Both the position numbers and the translations under genes were made by a program. This document shows positions 6,274 to 7,149 of a stretch of 7,149 nucleotides of DNA, one piece after another. The first letter of the stretch is position 1. Each line of letters opens with the position of its first letter. The notes beneath the pieces are model-generated. The model saw nothing but the letters and a program-made list of their open reading frames with translations, made no database searches and had not been told where the DNA came from. This DNA comes from Bacillota bacterium (GTDB lineage: Bacteria; Bacillota; Clostridia; Peptostreptococcales; Anaerovoracaceae): contig JAFYKS010000027.1 in NCBI GenBank assembly GCA_017537495.1, positions 1 to 7,149 on the forward strand, written 5' to 3'.

Positions 6274-7149
6274 TTATATTATCCCGCAAAGATTGTCATA
6301 AGCATGCTTTATCCGCTCGTACAGCGGCTGAGGAAGCATCAGATCCTCATATTCCAGTTTCATTCCGTCAATCCGGTTTTTTACGCCCAGGAAAGCTCCC
6401 TGTGCGGTTCTGGTGCCGTCTTCAGCCTGCTGCACCGGTTCTCCCAGGTAAACAGAGCTGTAATGCCACTGGCCCCGAAGTGCCCGCAGAACAGACATGG
6501 CTCCTGAGGAAATGGCAGGCGCAAGGTATGGTTTAAAGCCAAGTTCCCGCACTTCCAGATTAGCTTCAACCGTCAGTCTGGTCAGGTGGCGGGACAGTTC
6601 ATCATCGTAATTTTCTATGCTGTTGGCGATAACAAGATCGCCGCCATGAGGTCCGAAAGCCCTTCCTTCTGTCGGATAAGCGTTCAGTCTTTCATCCTTC
6701 TTTGCATAGTAAACGGCTCTCCGGTTCATAACCCCAAGGCCAAAGCCGCGGATCTGCCCCGGTTCCAGGCCGGAAGCCAGCAGGGCAGCTTTGCAGAGAG
6801 GGTCTACGGGATCGGAAACCACACCGAAAATACCTTTATAGTCTGCAGCACCAGCCATGGAAGCGAAATGCTCCACGATTTTACGATTGGCTTCAAACTG
6901 CATCATCCGCACATCGCCTTTCACACCGATGGCAGGAATGGCTTTGCTGGCACAGAAAAGGAAAAGATCACAGTTAAAAAGTTCCTCTTCCTTCAGGATT
7001 ACCACTTCCGGAAGAACCTGACAGCCGATTTCTTCAGCTTCTGCTTCCTCGAAAGCCCAGCCCATCTGGTTCATTTCCCGTTCATAACGTTCCAGCACAT
7101 TTGGATTTACATCGTAGATACCGATGGTATCAATGGTTCCTGCTCCCAG
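6274..7149 (-). CDS. Lactate/malate dehydrogenase-like protein (5' end outside window)
   Basis: 291 C-terminal residues are visible; the frame stays open to the window edge, so the first Rossmann strand and glycine loop are missing. Numbering from the edge, IGIYDVNP (9-16) is the second strand ending in Asp13, the usual NAD ribose ligand. GDVRMMQFEAN (78-88) resembles the family RxxLxxxN segment. VSDPVDPL (111-118) matches the VSNPVD motif, with Asp113 replacing the substrate-binding Asn. GFGLGVMNRRAVYY (135-148) matches GsGTxLDsaRfRy and keeps the Arg (144), but the Asp of the Asp-His pair appears to be Met141. GPHGG (166-170) keeps the catalytic His168. It is therefore a divergent NAD-dependent 2-hydroxyacid dehydrogenase whose substrate is probably neither lactate nor malate. 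A GTG at 7098 is unlikely to be the start, because Rossmann sequence continues upstream of it. It is the first visible gene of the redox operon. Confidence 0.8.
   Translation of the reverse strand: MGAGTIDTIGIYDVNPNVLERYEREMNQMGWAFEEAEAEEIGCQVLPEVVILKEEELFNCDLFLFCASKAIPAIGVKGDVRMMQFEANRKIVEHFASMAGAADYKGIFGVVSDPVDPLCKAALLASGLEPGQIRGFGLGVMNRRAVYYAKKDERLNAYPTEGRAFGPHGGDLVIANSIENYDDELSRHLTRLTVEANLEVRELGFKPYLAPAISSGAMSVLRALRGQWHYSSVYLGEPVQQAEDGTRTAQGAFLGVKNRIDGMKLEYEDLMLPQPLYERIKHAYDNLCGII

Noticed and set aside
6274..7098. GTG at 7098 as the start of the dehydrogenase-like gene
   Set aside because: The frame continues upstream to the edge with IGIYDVNP, a Rossmann second strand, so the gene is truncated by the window rather than starting here.

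Overview
The window looks like chromosomal DNA from a Gram-positive anaerobe of the class Clostridia, most likely a Lachnospiraceae-type gut bacterium. This is inferred from protein style: a MarR regulator followed by two half-size ABC exporters, one with a Gly/Pro/Arg-rich leader and a long TMD-NBD linker. Strong GGAGG-type ribosome sites, sigma-A-like promoter boxes and a balanced base composition fit the same view. Every supported gene is on the minus strand, so transcription runs from high to low coordinates. There are no RNA genes, insertion sequences or CRISPR arrays, and no gene-free stretch over 300 bases.

Right half (7149 to 3815), in transcription order: a lactate/malate dehydrogenase-like protein whose N-terminus lies outside the window; a two-domain flavodoxin-fold oxidoreductase with a four-cysteine cluster; a class V PLP enzyme of the cysteine desulfurase type that has lost the catalytic cysteine; and a 77-residue two-helix membrane protein. 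Gaps are 12, 49 and 10 bases, so this is probably one operon. It combines NAD(P)-, flavin- and PLP-dependent proteins that each depart from their family at catalytic positions. I cannot assign it to a known pathway, and it is the best candidate here for an undescribed system.

Middle (3814 to 3679): a compact control region. It holds a sigma-A-like promoter, a near-perfect 41-bp palindrome covering its -10 box and predicted start, an oligo-T run and a second TATAAT box. The palindrome is the likely MarR operator and may also terminate transcription arriving from the upstream operon.

Left half (3678 to 1): a MarR-family repressor followed by the two subunits of a heterodimeric ABC exporter. 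The reading frames overlap by 4 and 1 bases. The first exporter subunit carries a degenerate ATPase site (Glu to Asp after Walker B, His to Gln in the switch loop). The second is cut by the window edge just after Walker A and presumably carries the active site. The likely logic is that the repressor senses a toxic small molecule and derepresses itself and the pump.
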